The notes under the pieces: model-generated
What the model was told of the DNA's origin: nothing
What the model saw: only the letters and a program-made list of their open reading frames with translations
The model's database searches: none
Assembly (NCBI GenBank): GCA_947447815.1
Contig: CANFLJ010000001.1
Span: 1-30,315 of the forward strand
Source of the DNA: Chitinophagaceae bacterium
GTDB taxonomy: Bacteria > Bacteroidota > Bacteroidia > Chitinophagales > Chitinophagaceae
Direction: 5' to 3'
DNA: 30,315 nt
In this document: piece by piece, positions 21,327 through 30,315 of the stretch
Position numbering within the stretch: the stretch's first letter is position 1
Layout: every line of letters starts with the position of its first letter
Made by a program: the position numbers and the translations under genes

Positions 21327-24300
21327 TTACTTGATGAACAATTCGTTTCTGTAAACAATCTTTGCTGCCTCGTCTCTTACTACTAAAGAATACATACCAG
21401 CAGAAATACTTCTATTTACATTTATAGCTTCTGAAACAGAAGATCCTTCCTGATAATTGATAGTAGTAGCTTGTAGATTCTGACCAAGATTATTGATTAA
21501 TACGATGCTGTATTTTCCTTTGCCTAAACCTGCCATCTGTAGATTGATTACTTTATCTACCACAGGGTTTGGATATACACTTATGCTTTCTTTATCGTTA
21601 GTAGTTTTAATCATAACAACATTGCTGTAATAGGTTTTGCCGTTCATCTCTGTTACCTTAATTCTGTAATAATTGTAACGGGACAATTTAGCTTCGTCAT
21701 TCCAGTTATAACTTGCAGTGATTGTGTTCTTAGCAGACTGTGTATTGTAGCTAGTGAAATCTTTACCATCGGTAGATTTTTCTACTTCATAATGACTGAT
21801 TTTTTCTTCATTAGCAGTAGTCCATGAAACAGTTACCTTCTTTTCGTTTTGGACAGCTTTTACTGAAGTAAACTTAACTGCCAGTCCTGTTACATTTTTG
21901 AATATCACCCTAAAACGATCTTTATAAGAAGCAGGATCAGCAGTTGGTGTAAAGGTAACCGTACTGGTAGCGGCGTATTCTATACCTGTAACATTATCCT
22001 GGATAAATGGTTGCAGTGTACCTTGATTTAGATATTGTGAAACATCCAGTTTAAGATCGTAAGAAACATTTGCCTGCAGCTGTGTAATCTGTATAGAGAT
22101 TACATCATTCACTACTGGTAATGGTAAACCATCGATACTTAAATTTTCGGATGATTCGGCTATGTAGATATTCTCGCCACCATTAAAGAGTTTCTTGGTA
22201 TCTTCTTCTCCATTGCTCTTTGAGAAGGCATTATCAAATACAACTGCTGCAGCATCTACATTAGTATATACTCCATTACTAGTTTTATTTAGATTTATAC
22301 TTAACACAGCAGTAGTAGTAGCTCCAAATACACTATTGTGAGAAGAGTTGAGCACCTTATCTGATTCTTTTATTTTAATATATGGTGTAGCTACCCCATA
22401 ATTATTAACCATGATAGCCTGACCAGATTCTATATTCAAGAAACTAGGATCGTTGGCAGAACCTCCTTTAGGATTAGGTATAACAGTAGTAACGTGTGTA
22501 GTTCTGTTATACTGCACAGTGATATAACGCTGGTATCCTGTAACTGCATCCTGATAAGTAGGATCAAGATAGTAGTATGAATTATAGATGCTGGAATGAC
22601 CCAATATTTTAGACCAGTCGATAGGACAAGCATATGGATTTGCTATCAAGCTAAAAGTACTAGAACCACTGGATAAGCCATAAGAAGAAGAAACAGCAAC
22701 ATCGTCAGCTGTGGAACCACTTAAAGTAATATTTACATCGCCTGTAATAAGTTTTCCTGTAGTACGCAGTGTAGTAGCAGTTGGCATATTATTAGGATTA
22801 GTATTCATATTAAAATTTCTAGCGCCTCTGATAATTCCTCTGTAACCTCTGAATGGATCCAGATTAGTTCCTTTGGTAGTAGTAATTGCAGACCAGGTAG
22901 TACCGCTTAAAGTATACATAGAAGGTAGGCCAGCGTAGGTATAATCTAACCCTGAAGAAGCCTCGACATTAGATAAGCCAGCAGCACCTTTGGCCGCAGG
23001 ACCTGTGATATAGAAACCATAGTTGCCAGATGCGCCATTCTCCTGCCAGTTGGCAAATATGGAACCAGCATCCGCTACAGAAGGAGCAAGATCGCGATAG
23101 TTTCTGTATCCTTTAGTGATATAGCGTTCTACCGTTACGTTGCCAGAAACTGCTGCACCAGGTATAACCGGGGCTACTAAAGCCGTATTATTTAAAGAAG
23201 TAGACTTCAGTGTAAGATTGTTGTTGGTATAAAGAGTACCGCCTTGTAAGCTCAGTTGATTTAAGATGTTAACTTTATTCTGTGAGCCTGAATAAATGGT
23301 AACTCCTGCTGTATTATTTATTGTTAAGAAATTAAGATTAACAATACCTGCGATAGTTTGAGCAGCGGTACCATTCATAGTCAGGTTACCTGAAATCTGA
23401 CTATTACTGAACGCTACATCTCCGGTAATATTTACGTTATTAGGTCCACCAGTGTTGATGTTGGTATTATTATCAAACTTCAGATTATGTACTGTAACAC
23501 TACTGGTTAAAACAGGATACATGTTGCTACCTGTCTGACCAATAGTAACATCATCGGTAGCAACCGGAGCACGACCAAAAGACCAATTGTCGCCATTAGT
23601 CCAGGAAGTAGTATTGGCTGCCGCAGTCCAAACGATATCTCCTACTGGGGCAGCAGTAGCTCCTCTAATTGATCTGAAATCGCTTGCAGTACCTGCCAAT
23701 AATTCGTCATAATATAATACATTAATTTCGGTACCTACCGGAACTGTGGCATATAGCCCTTCGCCACTATGCCCTGTAGCAGAAGATCCAAACGTAATTA
23801 CATCATAATAAATAGAATTACTGTAAGCATAAAAGAAAGTATCTACATTCCAGGAACATGCAGTATGACCTGAAGTTCTGGTAGTAGAATTGACAGCACT
23901 ATGCCAAGTATTAAGAACAGGTCTGCTGATCATAAAATTGATACCATATTCGTGGTGTAAAACCGGATTATAAAAACCACCCGTAGCTATAATGGTATCC
24001 TTGCTTGGGATAACAATATCCATTACGCTAAATAAAGAAGTAGGAGCGCCATAAATTTCTTCCGATCTAACGGACCAGGTTGAACCATCGTACTGTGCTT
24101 TGTACATCCCACGAACGATAGGGCTTACGGTATTGTCGTAGTCGACACCAATGTAAGCAACGATCTTTCCGCTATCACTTACTATTTCAATATCATTTAC
24201 GTTTACATCCTGTCCGTCTGTTGAAGTATGAATGTAAAGTTGACTCCAATGCAAACCTCCGTCAAGGGTATAGAATACTCCACCCTTTTGTCCTGAATTA

Positions 24301-25772
24301 GTATTTTTATATCCTATCATTACGATATTGGTAAGCGAATCGCTAATGGCAATTGCCTGAATCTGAGAACCTACCTGAGGATAATTGTAAGGAGCATTTT
24401 CTGCAGTAAATATCTGCGACCATGAAGTTCCTTTATCGCTTGTTCTGTACAATCTAACATTACCTACATAAGCAGTAGTACTATCATCCACCATTTCGGC
24501 AGAGAAGTACGGCGAACCATCACCATTAGGAAATATAGAGGTACTCCATCTTTTAGCCGAACCACAGTAGTCGCTTACATATCTTACACCATCTTTACCG
24601 GCCAACCAGCCAAAAGATTTATCTTTATTCATGTCGAAATCATACACCTGTGTAGCCAGGATACCATCATCTATTTCATGAATAGAGGCACCACTGTTTT
24701 CGGACAAGCCCAAACCCTGATCGGTAGTCATTAATATATTACCCTTGTTAGTAAGACTGTTTTCGTTTAACAAGAAAACAGAACCATCGTTAGGATGGGT
24801 TTCGAAACCAGTATTACCAATCAGCACCCATGTGCCAGCAGCACCAGCAGAAGGGCTATAAGTAGATCCAAAATAAACATAAACAGAACCGAAAGTACCT
24901 GTTCTGAATTCGATATTATATCCTGAAGTACCGGTAATATTTGTATTAACGATAGTATAAGCAGATCCAAAAGAACTGGTATTGGCTACATATTTGTTTG
25001 GGTTAGTGCCCCCATTGGTACCCCCTACGTATACAGTGCCATCGTTATATACACCCATTGCAGACCAGCTATAGCCCGTAGCTGTAGGTACAGCCATTGC
25101 ATCGATAGTAGTAGTTGCAAAATCGATTCCGGAGGTAAAATCGCCACCAAACTGTAAAGCTTTAGGAGCAGAACCTTCTTTGAAGGCATATAATTTACTA
25201 TCATGACCTTTTACTAATGCGGTAAATGCATATCCATTTACGGTTGTGTTGCTAACCGCAGTAACTGTGCCTGTTGTAGCATCTATTGTAGAATAATAGA
25301 AAGTATTGTTGGCACCTACTGCACTTAAATAATAAAGTTTATTATTATGCACCGCAACATCAATGATACCACCGCCAGTAGGAACAGCAGTAGCTGCAGG
25401 ATCGGTAATAGAAGTATAATACAGATTGCCATTATTTACAAAGTAAATTTTTTCAGATTCTTTATGGTACGCAATACGTCTGATATTGCTTCCCAAGCCA
25501 ATTGATGCATCTGCAGAAGGAAGCACCGTAAAAGAATTTACTTTGGAAATAGAACCAAATGCACTAGCCTTTACATCAGCATAAAATAAAGAGTTAGCGC
25601 TTTCGGTAGCTACCACAATACGAAGGGAATCGGACAATACCCCTGTTCCAATTTTACCGCCTGTAATGGCATTAATTCTACCTCCATAAACACCTTCAAC
25701 CGTTGTGATGGTCTGGCCATGAACTAAGAGTATTGTAAAAATACTCAGGATAAATGTTAATTGTTTTTTCAT
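21327..25772 (-). CDS. Very large secreted protein with T9SS C-terminal sorting domain
   Basis: 1481 residues. An N-terminal signal peptide (MKKQLTFILSIFTILLVHGQ) directs export. Residues 20 to about 700 contain recurring blades like a sialidase/BNR-type beta-propeller (for example GVFYTLDGGLHWSQLY, LYRTSDKGTSWSQIF). About 730-900 is a Thr/Asn/Gly-rich region with beta-helix character (NVNITGDVAFSNSQISGNLT). A fibronectin-III-like domain lies at about 1290-1385 (VTVSWTTANEEKISHYEVEK). The last 85 or so residues (from SISVYPNPVVDKVINLQM to the terminal NELFIK) are a type A T9SS sorting domain, so the protein should cross the outer membrane and be attached or released. No catalytic residues are apparent; a surface adhesin or binding protein is likely (inference). 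A long leader and a consensus promoter lie upstream at 25979-26010. Confidence 0.9.
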   Translation of the reverse strand: MKKQLTFILSIFTILLVHGQTITTVEGVYGGRINAITGGKIGTGVLSDSLRIVVATESANSLFYADVKASAFGSISKVNSFTVLPSADASIGLGSNIRRIAYHKESEKIYFVNNGNLYYTSITDPAATAVPTGGGIIDVAVHNNKLYYLSAVGANNTFYYSTIDATTGTVTAVSNTTVNGYAFTALVKGHDSKLYAFKEGSAPKALQFGGDFTSGIDFATTTIDAMAVPTATGYSWSAMGVYNDGTVYVGGTNGGTNPNKYVANTSSFGSAYTIVNTNITGTSGYNIEFRTGTFGSVYVYFGSTYSPSAGAAGTWVLIGNTGFETHPNDGSVFLLNENSLTNKGNILMTTDQGLGLSENSGASIHEIDDGILATQVYDFDMNKDKSFGWLAGKDGVRYVSDYCGSAKRWSTSIFPNGDGSPYFSAEMVDDSTTAYVGNVRLYRTSDKGTSWSQIFTAENAPYNYPQVGSQIQAIAISDSLTNIVMIGYKNTNSGQKGGVFYTLDGGLHWSQLYIHTSTDGQDVNVNDIEIVSDSGKIVAYIGVDYDNTVSPIVRGMYKAQYDGSTWSVRSEEIYGAPTSLFSVMDIVIPSKDTIIATGGFYNPVLHHEYGINFMISRPVLNTWHSAVNSTTRTSGHTACSWNVDTFFYAYSNSIYYDVITFGSSATGHSGEGLYATVPVGTEINVLYYDELLAGTASDFRSIRGATAAPVGDIVWTAAANTTSWTNGDNWSFGRAPVATDDVTIGQTGSNMYPVLTSSVTVHNLKFDNNTNINTGGPNNVNITGDVAFSNSQISGNLTMNGTAAQTIAGIVNLNFLTINNTAGVTIYSGSQNKVNILNQLSLQGGTLYTNNNLTLKSTSLNNTALVAPVIPGAAVSGNVTVERYITKGYRNYRDLAPSVADAGSIFANWQENGASGNYGFYITGPAAKGAAGLSNVEASSGLDYTYAGLPSMYTLSGTTWSAITTTKGTNLDPFRGYRGIIRGARNFNMNTNPNNMPTATTLRTTGKLITGDVNITLSGSTADDVAVSSSYGLSSGSSTFSLIANPYACPIDWSKILGHSSIYNSYYYLDPTYQDAVTGYQRYITVQYNRTTHVTTVIPNPKGGSANDPSFLNIESGQAIMVNNYGVATPYIKIKESDKVLNSSHNSVFGATTTAVLSINLNKTSNGVYTNVDAAAVVFDNAFSKSNGEEDTKKLFNGGENIYIAESSENLSIDGLPLPVVNDVISIQITQLQANVSYDLKLDVSQYLNQGTLQPFIQDNVTGIEYAATSTVTFTPTADPASYKDRFRVIFKNVTGLAVKFTSVKAVQNEKKVTVSWTTANEEKISHYEVEKSTDGKDFTSYNTQSAKNTITASYNWNDEAKLSRYNYYRIKVTEMNGKTYYSNVVMIKTTNDKESISVYPNPVVDKVINLQMAGLGKGKYSIVLINNLGQNLQATTINYQEGSSVSEAINVNRSISAGMYSLVVRDEAAKIVYRNELFIK

Positions 25773-26267
25773 AACTACATGTTTTAAACTTGCCTACTAT
25801 TTTACCGGTTTCAGCATTCCGTGACTATTGTTAAAAAAGTATAGTCCAACTTTCTCCTTTATAATATCAACTTTATTTTGTTAATCTACCTAATACTGCT
25901 TTTTAATATTATCTAAGAACTAACTCAAAATGCATTATAAATTTTCATTTATGATTCTATACCTTTGAACTTCGATAACAAATTTAGACTATGAATAATA
26001 ATATTTCAAAGGCTATATCTGTTGTTTGTGATGGAATATTTTTACTGATTTTACCATAAAAAGGGGCTTAATTCTAGTAGTATAGTATGGTAATACTTGA
26101 AATAATGAAACAAATACAGCTGTTTCAAGCTATAACTTGGGAAAATTAAGTCCATTATATTAAAATGGAAAAAGAGAAGGTTGTGATGATTTTTAGTTAA
26201 TTTTAATTTGTTGTTTGAACATTAAAAACAATTAAAATATATTAGCCAACGGTTAAGATTAAAGAAT
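25773..26267. other. Divergent spacer with a consensus promoter
   Basis: The 495 bp separate the leftward T9SS cargo gene from the rightward gene at 26268. A strong leftward promoter lies at 25979-26010, leaving about 200 bp of leader. A rightward -7 match, TACCTTTG, at 25960-25967 lacks a -33 box. No repeat modules of the other spacers were seen here. Confidence 0.6.
25979..26010 (-). promoter_or_regulatory. Consensus Bacteroidota promoter for the T9SS cargo gene
   Basis: On the minus strand TTTG (26010-26007), 20 bp, then TAAATTTG (25986-25979) is an exact match to the TTTG-N19/20-TAnnTTTG consensus. Transcription would start near 25972, giving a roughly 200-nt leader to the ATG at 25772, or a separate small RNA. 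Confidence 0.55.
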
Positions 26268-27746
26268 ATGCAACAGAATCCGGCTATCATTATCATTAAT
26301 AGTTTAAATAAAAAGAAGGCTGAAATTGTAAAAGCCCGACTAGAAACGGAGTCCAGAACCAGTTTATTAAAACTATTTGAAATTTTATATTCCAAAAGGG
26401 ATAGCAGCATCGATAAAAAGGATTTATTTAAAAAGCTTTATGGTTATAATTATAGTGATGATAAGGACTATTTACTAAGAAATGAGCTTAGAATATTAAG
26501 ACAGAAATTAGATGATATCATCATTAAAATGGCCATTGAAACGGAAGTGAAAAGCAATATTAACTACCGGAATAAAATGAGGCTTTTTGCATACCGTCAG
26601 TTTGGTTTGAATGAACTTTTTGCTGATGAATATGATGGAGCTGTTGATAGTGCCAACAGTAATCTGGACTTTGAGAAAGTTTTATCTATGCAACAATGGA
26701 TAATGGAACTAGGGTACAATCATAAATTAAACCATTTGAAATCGTACGAAGAGAAGGCTATCTTCTTTAAAACTTTGTCAGAAAATTGTACAGGAACTTT
26801 GGAAGAATTTTCTGCAACAATTCTTAGAATGTCGCAATATTATTATTCTCTGGCGGGGTACTACCAACAGTTGGCTGGAAAGGGGTCTCTTTTTAATATA
26901 CTGGAAGAAGATTATCAATTAAAAATAAAAGACCATCCATTGAGCTTACATTTTCATTACCGATCGCTGGCTATTCATACAAATGGAAAAGAGCGATTAA
27001 TGAATTTTATAAAGTCTTTTGAGATGCTAGAGAATCATAATCCACAAAATGATTATATAATCGAGCTTGAATTAAATTCATTGCTGAATATCAGCAGAAG
27101 CCTGCAACAGACAAGGGATTATGAAGCTGCAATGAATTATATTGCTAAAGCATTTAATGATTATCTACCCAAGCTTGATAATTATGCCTCAGAAGAAAAA
27201 CTATATGCAAACTATCTGATAGCACTCATGAATATGTTTGAATATGAGAAAGCTATTTCTATTTTAAACAGCTTACAAGAAAAGAACAAAGGGGAACAAT
27301 ACATAAATAACTGGTTTAATATTTACCAGATTATGGGCAATATTGGCATGAAGGATATGAAGATGGTGAGCAAGCTGATGCCGGTAAATTTTAATAATAT
27401 ACCACCCCAGCACAGGGTTTATTATAGACTGCTTTTATGTATAGAACTGCATCTATTAAATAGAGAGGATCAGGCTTGTAGAGAGTTTCAGAATTTAACT
27501 AATAGTAAATTGAATGATGAGTACGGTAAGGATGTAGAATATGTAATTGGTCTATTTGGATTTGCATTTGTGCTCTTTGAAAAATATCAAGGGCAAAAAA
27601 ATGTTCTCAGCGAAAAAGAGCTTATTAAATTAAATATGCTTACAGAGCAAGTAGAAAATAATATATTGAATGATATTAATATCCTTCCTCTTTATAGATG
27701 GATACGAAGAGAGCTAGAGTTAAAATTTAAACTCCAACAGGATTAA
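26268..27746 (+). CDS. All-helical protein of unknown function, possibly TPR-like
   Basis: 492 residues, no signal peptide or membrane segment, so cytoplasmic. It is almost entirely helical. The N-terminal 75 or so residues (KLFEILYSKRDSSIDKKDLF, then DYLLRNELRILRQKLDDII) could form a small helix-turn-helix-like domain, though no clear motif is seen. The rest (for example RSLQQTRDYEAAMNYIAKAF and LMNMFEYEKAISILNSLQEK) has the spacing of helical-hairpin (TPR-like) repeats, typical of scaffolding or regulatory proteins. I do not recognise the family. It is monocistronic, divergent from the T9SS cargo gene across a 495-bp spacer. The ATG at 26268 is taken as start because it lies a short distance after the stop-rich spacer. 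Confidence 0.75.
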   Translation: MQQNPAIIIINSLNKKKAEIVKARLETESRTSLLKLFEILYSKRDSSIDKKDLFKKLYGYNYSDDKDYLLRNELRILRQKLDDIIIKMAIETEVKSNINYRNKMRLFAYRQFGLNELFADEYDGAVDSANSNLDFEKVLSMQQWIMELGYNHKLNHLKSYEEKAIFFKTLSENCTGTLEEFSATILRMSQYYYSLAGYYQQLAGKGSLFNILEEDYQLKIKDHPLSLHFHYRSLAIHTNGKERLMNFIKSFEMLENHNPQNDYIIELELNSLLNISRSLQQTRDYEAAMNYIAKAFNDYLPKLDNYASEEKLYANYLIALMNMFEYEKAISILNSLQEKNKGEQYINNWFNIYQIMGNIGMKDMKMVSKLMPVNFNNIPPQHRVYYRLLLCIELHLLNREDQACREFQNLTNSKLNDEYGKDVEYVIGLFGFAFVLFEKYQGQKNVLSEKELIKLNMLTEQVENNILNDINILPLYRWIRRELELKFKLQQD

Positions 27747-28068
27747 TATTATTAAAGGTCAGCACTTTCACCAAAGATTCAATTTGAATCAAAACGAACA
27801 TCAAACACTTACATTATTCACTTATATCAATCATCACTTTTTCAAACGCACCCATAAATACTTTTGATCCAGCGTGTTTAAATAAAATATGTTTCGACTA
27901 CTGCTTTCTGTTTTTGTATCCATATAAAAGTCCTTTATATGCAATTAAATATTAAAGCACCTTTTAAGAATAATTGATGAATGGCAATGCATACAGATTT
28001 AATAGTCTTAAATTTACCACTCCCGATTTAATAATCAATATGATTACTAACTTAATTTAGTCTAAAAG
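27747..28068. other. Spacer with no recognised elements
   Basis: The 322 A+T-rich bases contain none of the repeat modules found elsewhere. There is no exact TAnnTTTG promoter (only TAAATTTA at about 28010) and no hairpin followed by T residues. I see nothing I can support in it. Confidence 0.5.
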
Positions 28069-29244
28069 ATGAAACAAGTCTCAATCTTATTGTTTTTGTT
28101 AGTCCTTTTCCAAAACAGCAATGCTGCTGATAAGAATAAACCATTATCCCGATTTAATTTTATGGTATTGAATGGAGGCTCCGTTATTATCAGGGCACAA
28201 GTAGATACTATTTCCGACACCCTCAATTTTATACTCGATACAGGATGTGGGGGTATTTCCTTAGATTCCGCTACAGCAGAGGAATATCATATTCCTACCG
28301 TTAAAACAGACATTAATGTGGTGGGTATTGCCGGTACAAGATTGCTCAGTTTTGCCTACAATCATAGTTTAATTCTAAACGGATTTAAAATAGATAGTTT
28401 ACAATATCATATCAACGATTATGAAATACTTACCTGTGCAAATGGAATACGCATAGATGGGGTAATAGGGTACTCTTTATTTAAAAAGTATATTATCTCT
28501 ATAAACTACGATGACAATACTATTGAATTATATGATAGCGCTCATTTTACTTATCCCAGAAAGGGGTATTATATATATCCAAACATAAATCCACTTCCAC
28601 ATTTAGACATACAATTGAGTGACGCAAAGGCGATAAAAAGTAATCTGATTTTTGATACCGGAGCAGGCCTTTTTTGTTTACTGAATAATCAATGTGAAAA
28701 GGAAACAGGATTAGTATACCCCAAAAGAAAAAAATATAGAATACAGGCAGAAGGTATCGGGGGTAAAAAAGAAGCGGATTTAACGGTAATCAATAAACTA
28801 AAGATTGGAAAGTACTCCTTTAGAAATGTTCCTGTATACCTGATAGATGATGAAAATAACGTAACAGGATACCCAGCTGGATGCGGTCTTATTGGTAATG
28901 AAATTCTTAGACGTTTTAATACAATTTTTGATTATCCTCATAAGACTATCTATCTAAAACCAAACAACCATTTTTATGATTTATTTGATTATTCCTATAC
29001 TGGTTTAAGTGTATTTGATCTGGATGGTAAAGTAACCGTTACGGAGATTATGCCCGAATCTCCCGGTAAAAAAGCAGGTTTTGAAGCAGATGATGTAATA
29101 ATTGCTATTGATAATGTAATCATCAATAATATACAACAGTGTAAATCACTGTTTCAGAATATTGGTAAAACATTACTGGTATGGATAGAAAGAGATGGAA
29201 AAACAAAACTCTTAAAGCTGGATATTAAAAACATTCAGGATTAG
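28069..29244 (+). CDS. Secreted two-lobed aspartyl protease with PDZ domain
   Basis: 391 residues. A signal peptide (MKQVSILLFLLVLFQNSNAA) leads to a protein with two retropepsin-like half-sites: FILDTGCGG (Asp57 in DTG, 57-59) with GVIGYSLFK (131-139), and LIFDTGAG (DTG at 196-198) with GLIGNEIL (273-280). Each pair is the DTG plus hydrophobic-hydrophobic-Gly signature of a pepsin-like lobe, so both catalytic Asp residues could come from one chain. A PDZ domain (about 313-388; GLSVFDLDGKVTVTEIMPES, AGFEADDVIIAIDNVII) should bind substrate C-termini or partners. This architecture is known in Bacteroidota periplasmic aspartyl proteases. Substrate unknown. Located in periplasm or outer surface. 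A consensus promoter for the next gene begins shortly after its stop, so the two are probably separate transcripts. Confidence 0.9.
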   Translation: MKQVSILLFLLVLFQNSNAADKNKPLSRFNFMVLNGGSVIIRAQVDTISDTLNFILDTGCGGISLDSATAEEYHIPTVKTDINVVGIAGTRLLSFAYNHSLILNGFKIDSLQYHINDYEILTCANGIRIDGVIGYSLFKKYIISINYDDNTIELYDSAHFTYPRKGYYIYPNINPLPHLDIQLSDAKAIKSNLIFDTGAGLFCLLNNQCEKETGLVYPKRKKYRIQAEGIGGKKEADLTVINKLKIGKYSFRNVPVYLIDDENNVTGYPAGCGLIGNEILRRFNTIFDYPHKTIYLKPNNHFYDLFDYSYTGLSVFDLDGKVTVTEIMPESPGKKAGFEADDVIIAIDNVIINNIQQCKSLFQNIGKTLLVWIERDGKTKLLKLDIKNIQD

Positions 29245-29270
29245 TATTCTACTACTAATATATCCCTAAA

Positions 29271-29299
29271 TTTGTCATCTTTCCTTTTGAATATTTTTG
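29271..29299 (+). promoter_or_regulatory. Bacteroidota-type promoter for the endonuclease I gene
   Basis: TTTG at 29271-29274, 17 bp, then TATTTTTG at 29292-29299, 16 bp before the first ATG at 29316. A second TAnnTTTG match (TAAATTTG, 29267-29274) overlaps the -33 box and could be an alternative -7 element. Confidence 0.55.
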
Positions 29300-29315
29300 G
29301 AAAATTAATAATGCA

Positions 29316-30315
29316 ATGATGGTTAAGAAAAGTTTATTATATATTTTATGTTTATGGGTAATTGGTACAAACGCTCAAGCACCGGCAACCTATTATGATA
29401 GCGCTGCTGGCAAGACCTGCGATGTATTGAAAACTGCTCTCAGAAACATTATTACCAATGGACACACACCAAGAACATATACCGACTTATGGGCTCAATA
29501 TGCCATATCCGATGTTAAACCAAGAACAGTAGGAACTGGAAGTGCAACTGTTATTTACGATGTATACTCTACCATCCCAAATGGTACTGATCCATATCAG
29601 TATACCCCATTAACCACACAATGTGGTGGTTATAAAAAAGAAGGAGATTGCTATAATAAAGAACATTCAATTCCTGAAAGCTGGTTCAGCGGTAATCATG
29701 GCGTACCGGGTGATGCCACTGATTATAACTTCATTTTTCCGGTAGATGGATATGTAAATAGTCATCGTTCAAATTATCCTTATAGCGAGGTAGGTACTGT
29801 TACCTGGCCTTCGCAAAATGGTGGCAAATTAGGGCAATCAATATTTCCTGGTGTAACAGGAATGTCTTATGAACCTATCGATTCTTTTAAAGGAGATTTA
29901 GCTAGAGCCTTTTTATATTTTGTTACCAGATATCAGGATAGTATTCCAGTCTGGGGAACCAATCCTGATGCTGCTCAGGCATTTGATACCAATACTTTTC
30001 CAAGCATAAAAGTACCTTTTATAAAGTTGATGATCAAGTGGCACAAACTAGATCCAGTTAGTCAGAAAGAAATAGACAGAAATAACGCTGCATTTACTTA
30101 TCAGGGAAATCGTAACCCTTATATCGATCATCCGGAATATGTAGATCTGGTTTGGAATAGTACCTGTACCGGCTTAGCTGCTTTACCAGTTAATATCACC
30201 AGTTTTAGCGGTAAACTAAATACAGGAAGGGTAAACTTAAGCTGGAAAAGTAGTGGTGAAATAAACTTGCAGTCTTATACAATTGAAAGAAGAGAAAATG
30301 CTTCAGATAAATTTA
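29316..30315 (+). CDS. Secreted endonuclease I family nuclease (3' end beyond window)
   Basis: The first 333 codons of a gene that runs off the window. ATG at 29316 or 29319 starts a signal peptide (MMVKKSLLYILCLWVIGTNA). The mature protein has the endonuclease I signature: YYDSAAGKTCDVLKTALRNI near the start, CYNKEHSIPESWF with catalytic-type EHS at 116-118, DYNFIFPVDGYVNSHRSNYP and NRNPYIDHPEYVD. These metal-dependent nucleases cut DNA outside the cell or in the periplasm. After the nuclease (from about residue 290) comes LPVNITSFSGKLNTG, then VNLSWKSSGEINLQSYTIER, a fibronectin-III-like segment usual before a T9SS sorting domain, so export through T9SS is likely but its tail is not visible. 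Probable role: digesting extracellular DNA for nutrients. The promoter is at 29271-29299. Confidence 0.9.
   Translation, partial: MMVKKSLLYILCLWVIGTNAQAPATYYDSAAGKTCDVLKTALRNIITNGHTPRTYTDLWAQYAISDVKPRTVGTGSATVIYDVYSTIPNGTDPYQYTPLTTQCGGYKKEGDCYNKEHSIPESWFSGNHGVPGDATDYNFIFPVDGYVNSHRSNYPYSEVGTVTWPSQNGGKLGQSIFPGVTGMSYEPIDSFKGDLARAFLYFVTRYQDSIPVWGTNPDAAQAFDTNTFPSIKVPFIKLMIKWHKLDPVSQKEIDRNNAAFTYQGNRNPYIDHPEYVDLVWNSTCTGLAALPVNITSFSGKLNTGRVNLSWKSSGEINLQSYTIERRENASDKF

Overview
The window looks like a piece of a Bacteroidota chromosome, most likely from the Chitinophagaceae or a near relative (inference). The evidence is a large secreted protein with a type IX secretion (T9SS) C-terminal sorting domain, a MurF-Alr fusion of the kind known in Bacteroidota, promoters fitting the TTTG/TAnnTTTG consensus of that phylum, no clear Shine-Dalgarno sequences before most starts, and A+T-rich intergenic DNA. 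The sequence alone does not fix genus or species.

Layout. 1-2715: two small convergent genes for a secreted/membrane protein and a two-helix membrane protein, set in repeat-rich DNA with two possible gene remnants. 2716-10478: a tightly coupled leftward three-gene operon, strikingly A+T-rich. In transcription order it encodes an HNH endonuclease with an N-terminal region resembling the sulfur-binding domain of phosphorothioate-dependent restriction enzymes, a 1606-residue fusion of DEDDh-like exonuclease, RecQ helicase and UvrD-like helicase, and a DUF2075 helicase with an N-terminal PD-(D/E)XK-like nuclease motif. The genes overlap by 4 bp and then abut exactly. This is the best candidate in the window for an under-described system, probably genome defence or DNA processing.

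10479-13087: a 51-codon ORF, a leftward gene of unknown function with a strong intrinsic terminator, an 11-unit 21-bp tandem array upstream of it, and repeat-filled spacers. 13088-19487: an orphan NarL/FixJ-type regulator with a degenerate receiver domain, the murF-alr fusion (apparently a TTG start), and a secreted GH3 glycosidase fused to a beta-lactamase-like serine hydrolase. The last two point to cell-wall synthesis and wall or aminosugar turnover. 19488-26267: a beta-barrel-like lipoprotein and a 1481-residue T9SS cargo protein, with structured 3' regions and a consensus promoter giving a long leader. 26268-30315: an unrecognised helical protein, a secreted two-lobed aspartyl protease with a PDZ domain, and the first 333 codons of a secreted endonuclease I, cut by the window end.

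The spacers are built from a few recurring modules: an 8-bp-period TCAAAT repeat with TGTATTC/TTTGTATT borders, TTTTTAATT and CTTTTTACTTT modules, a GAGGCAA-rich module, short perfect palindromes, and a roughly 139-bp nested-hairpin element present in two inverted copies plus an older fragment. No tRNA, rRNA, CRISPR array or recognisable transposase gene was seen.
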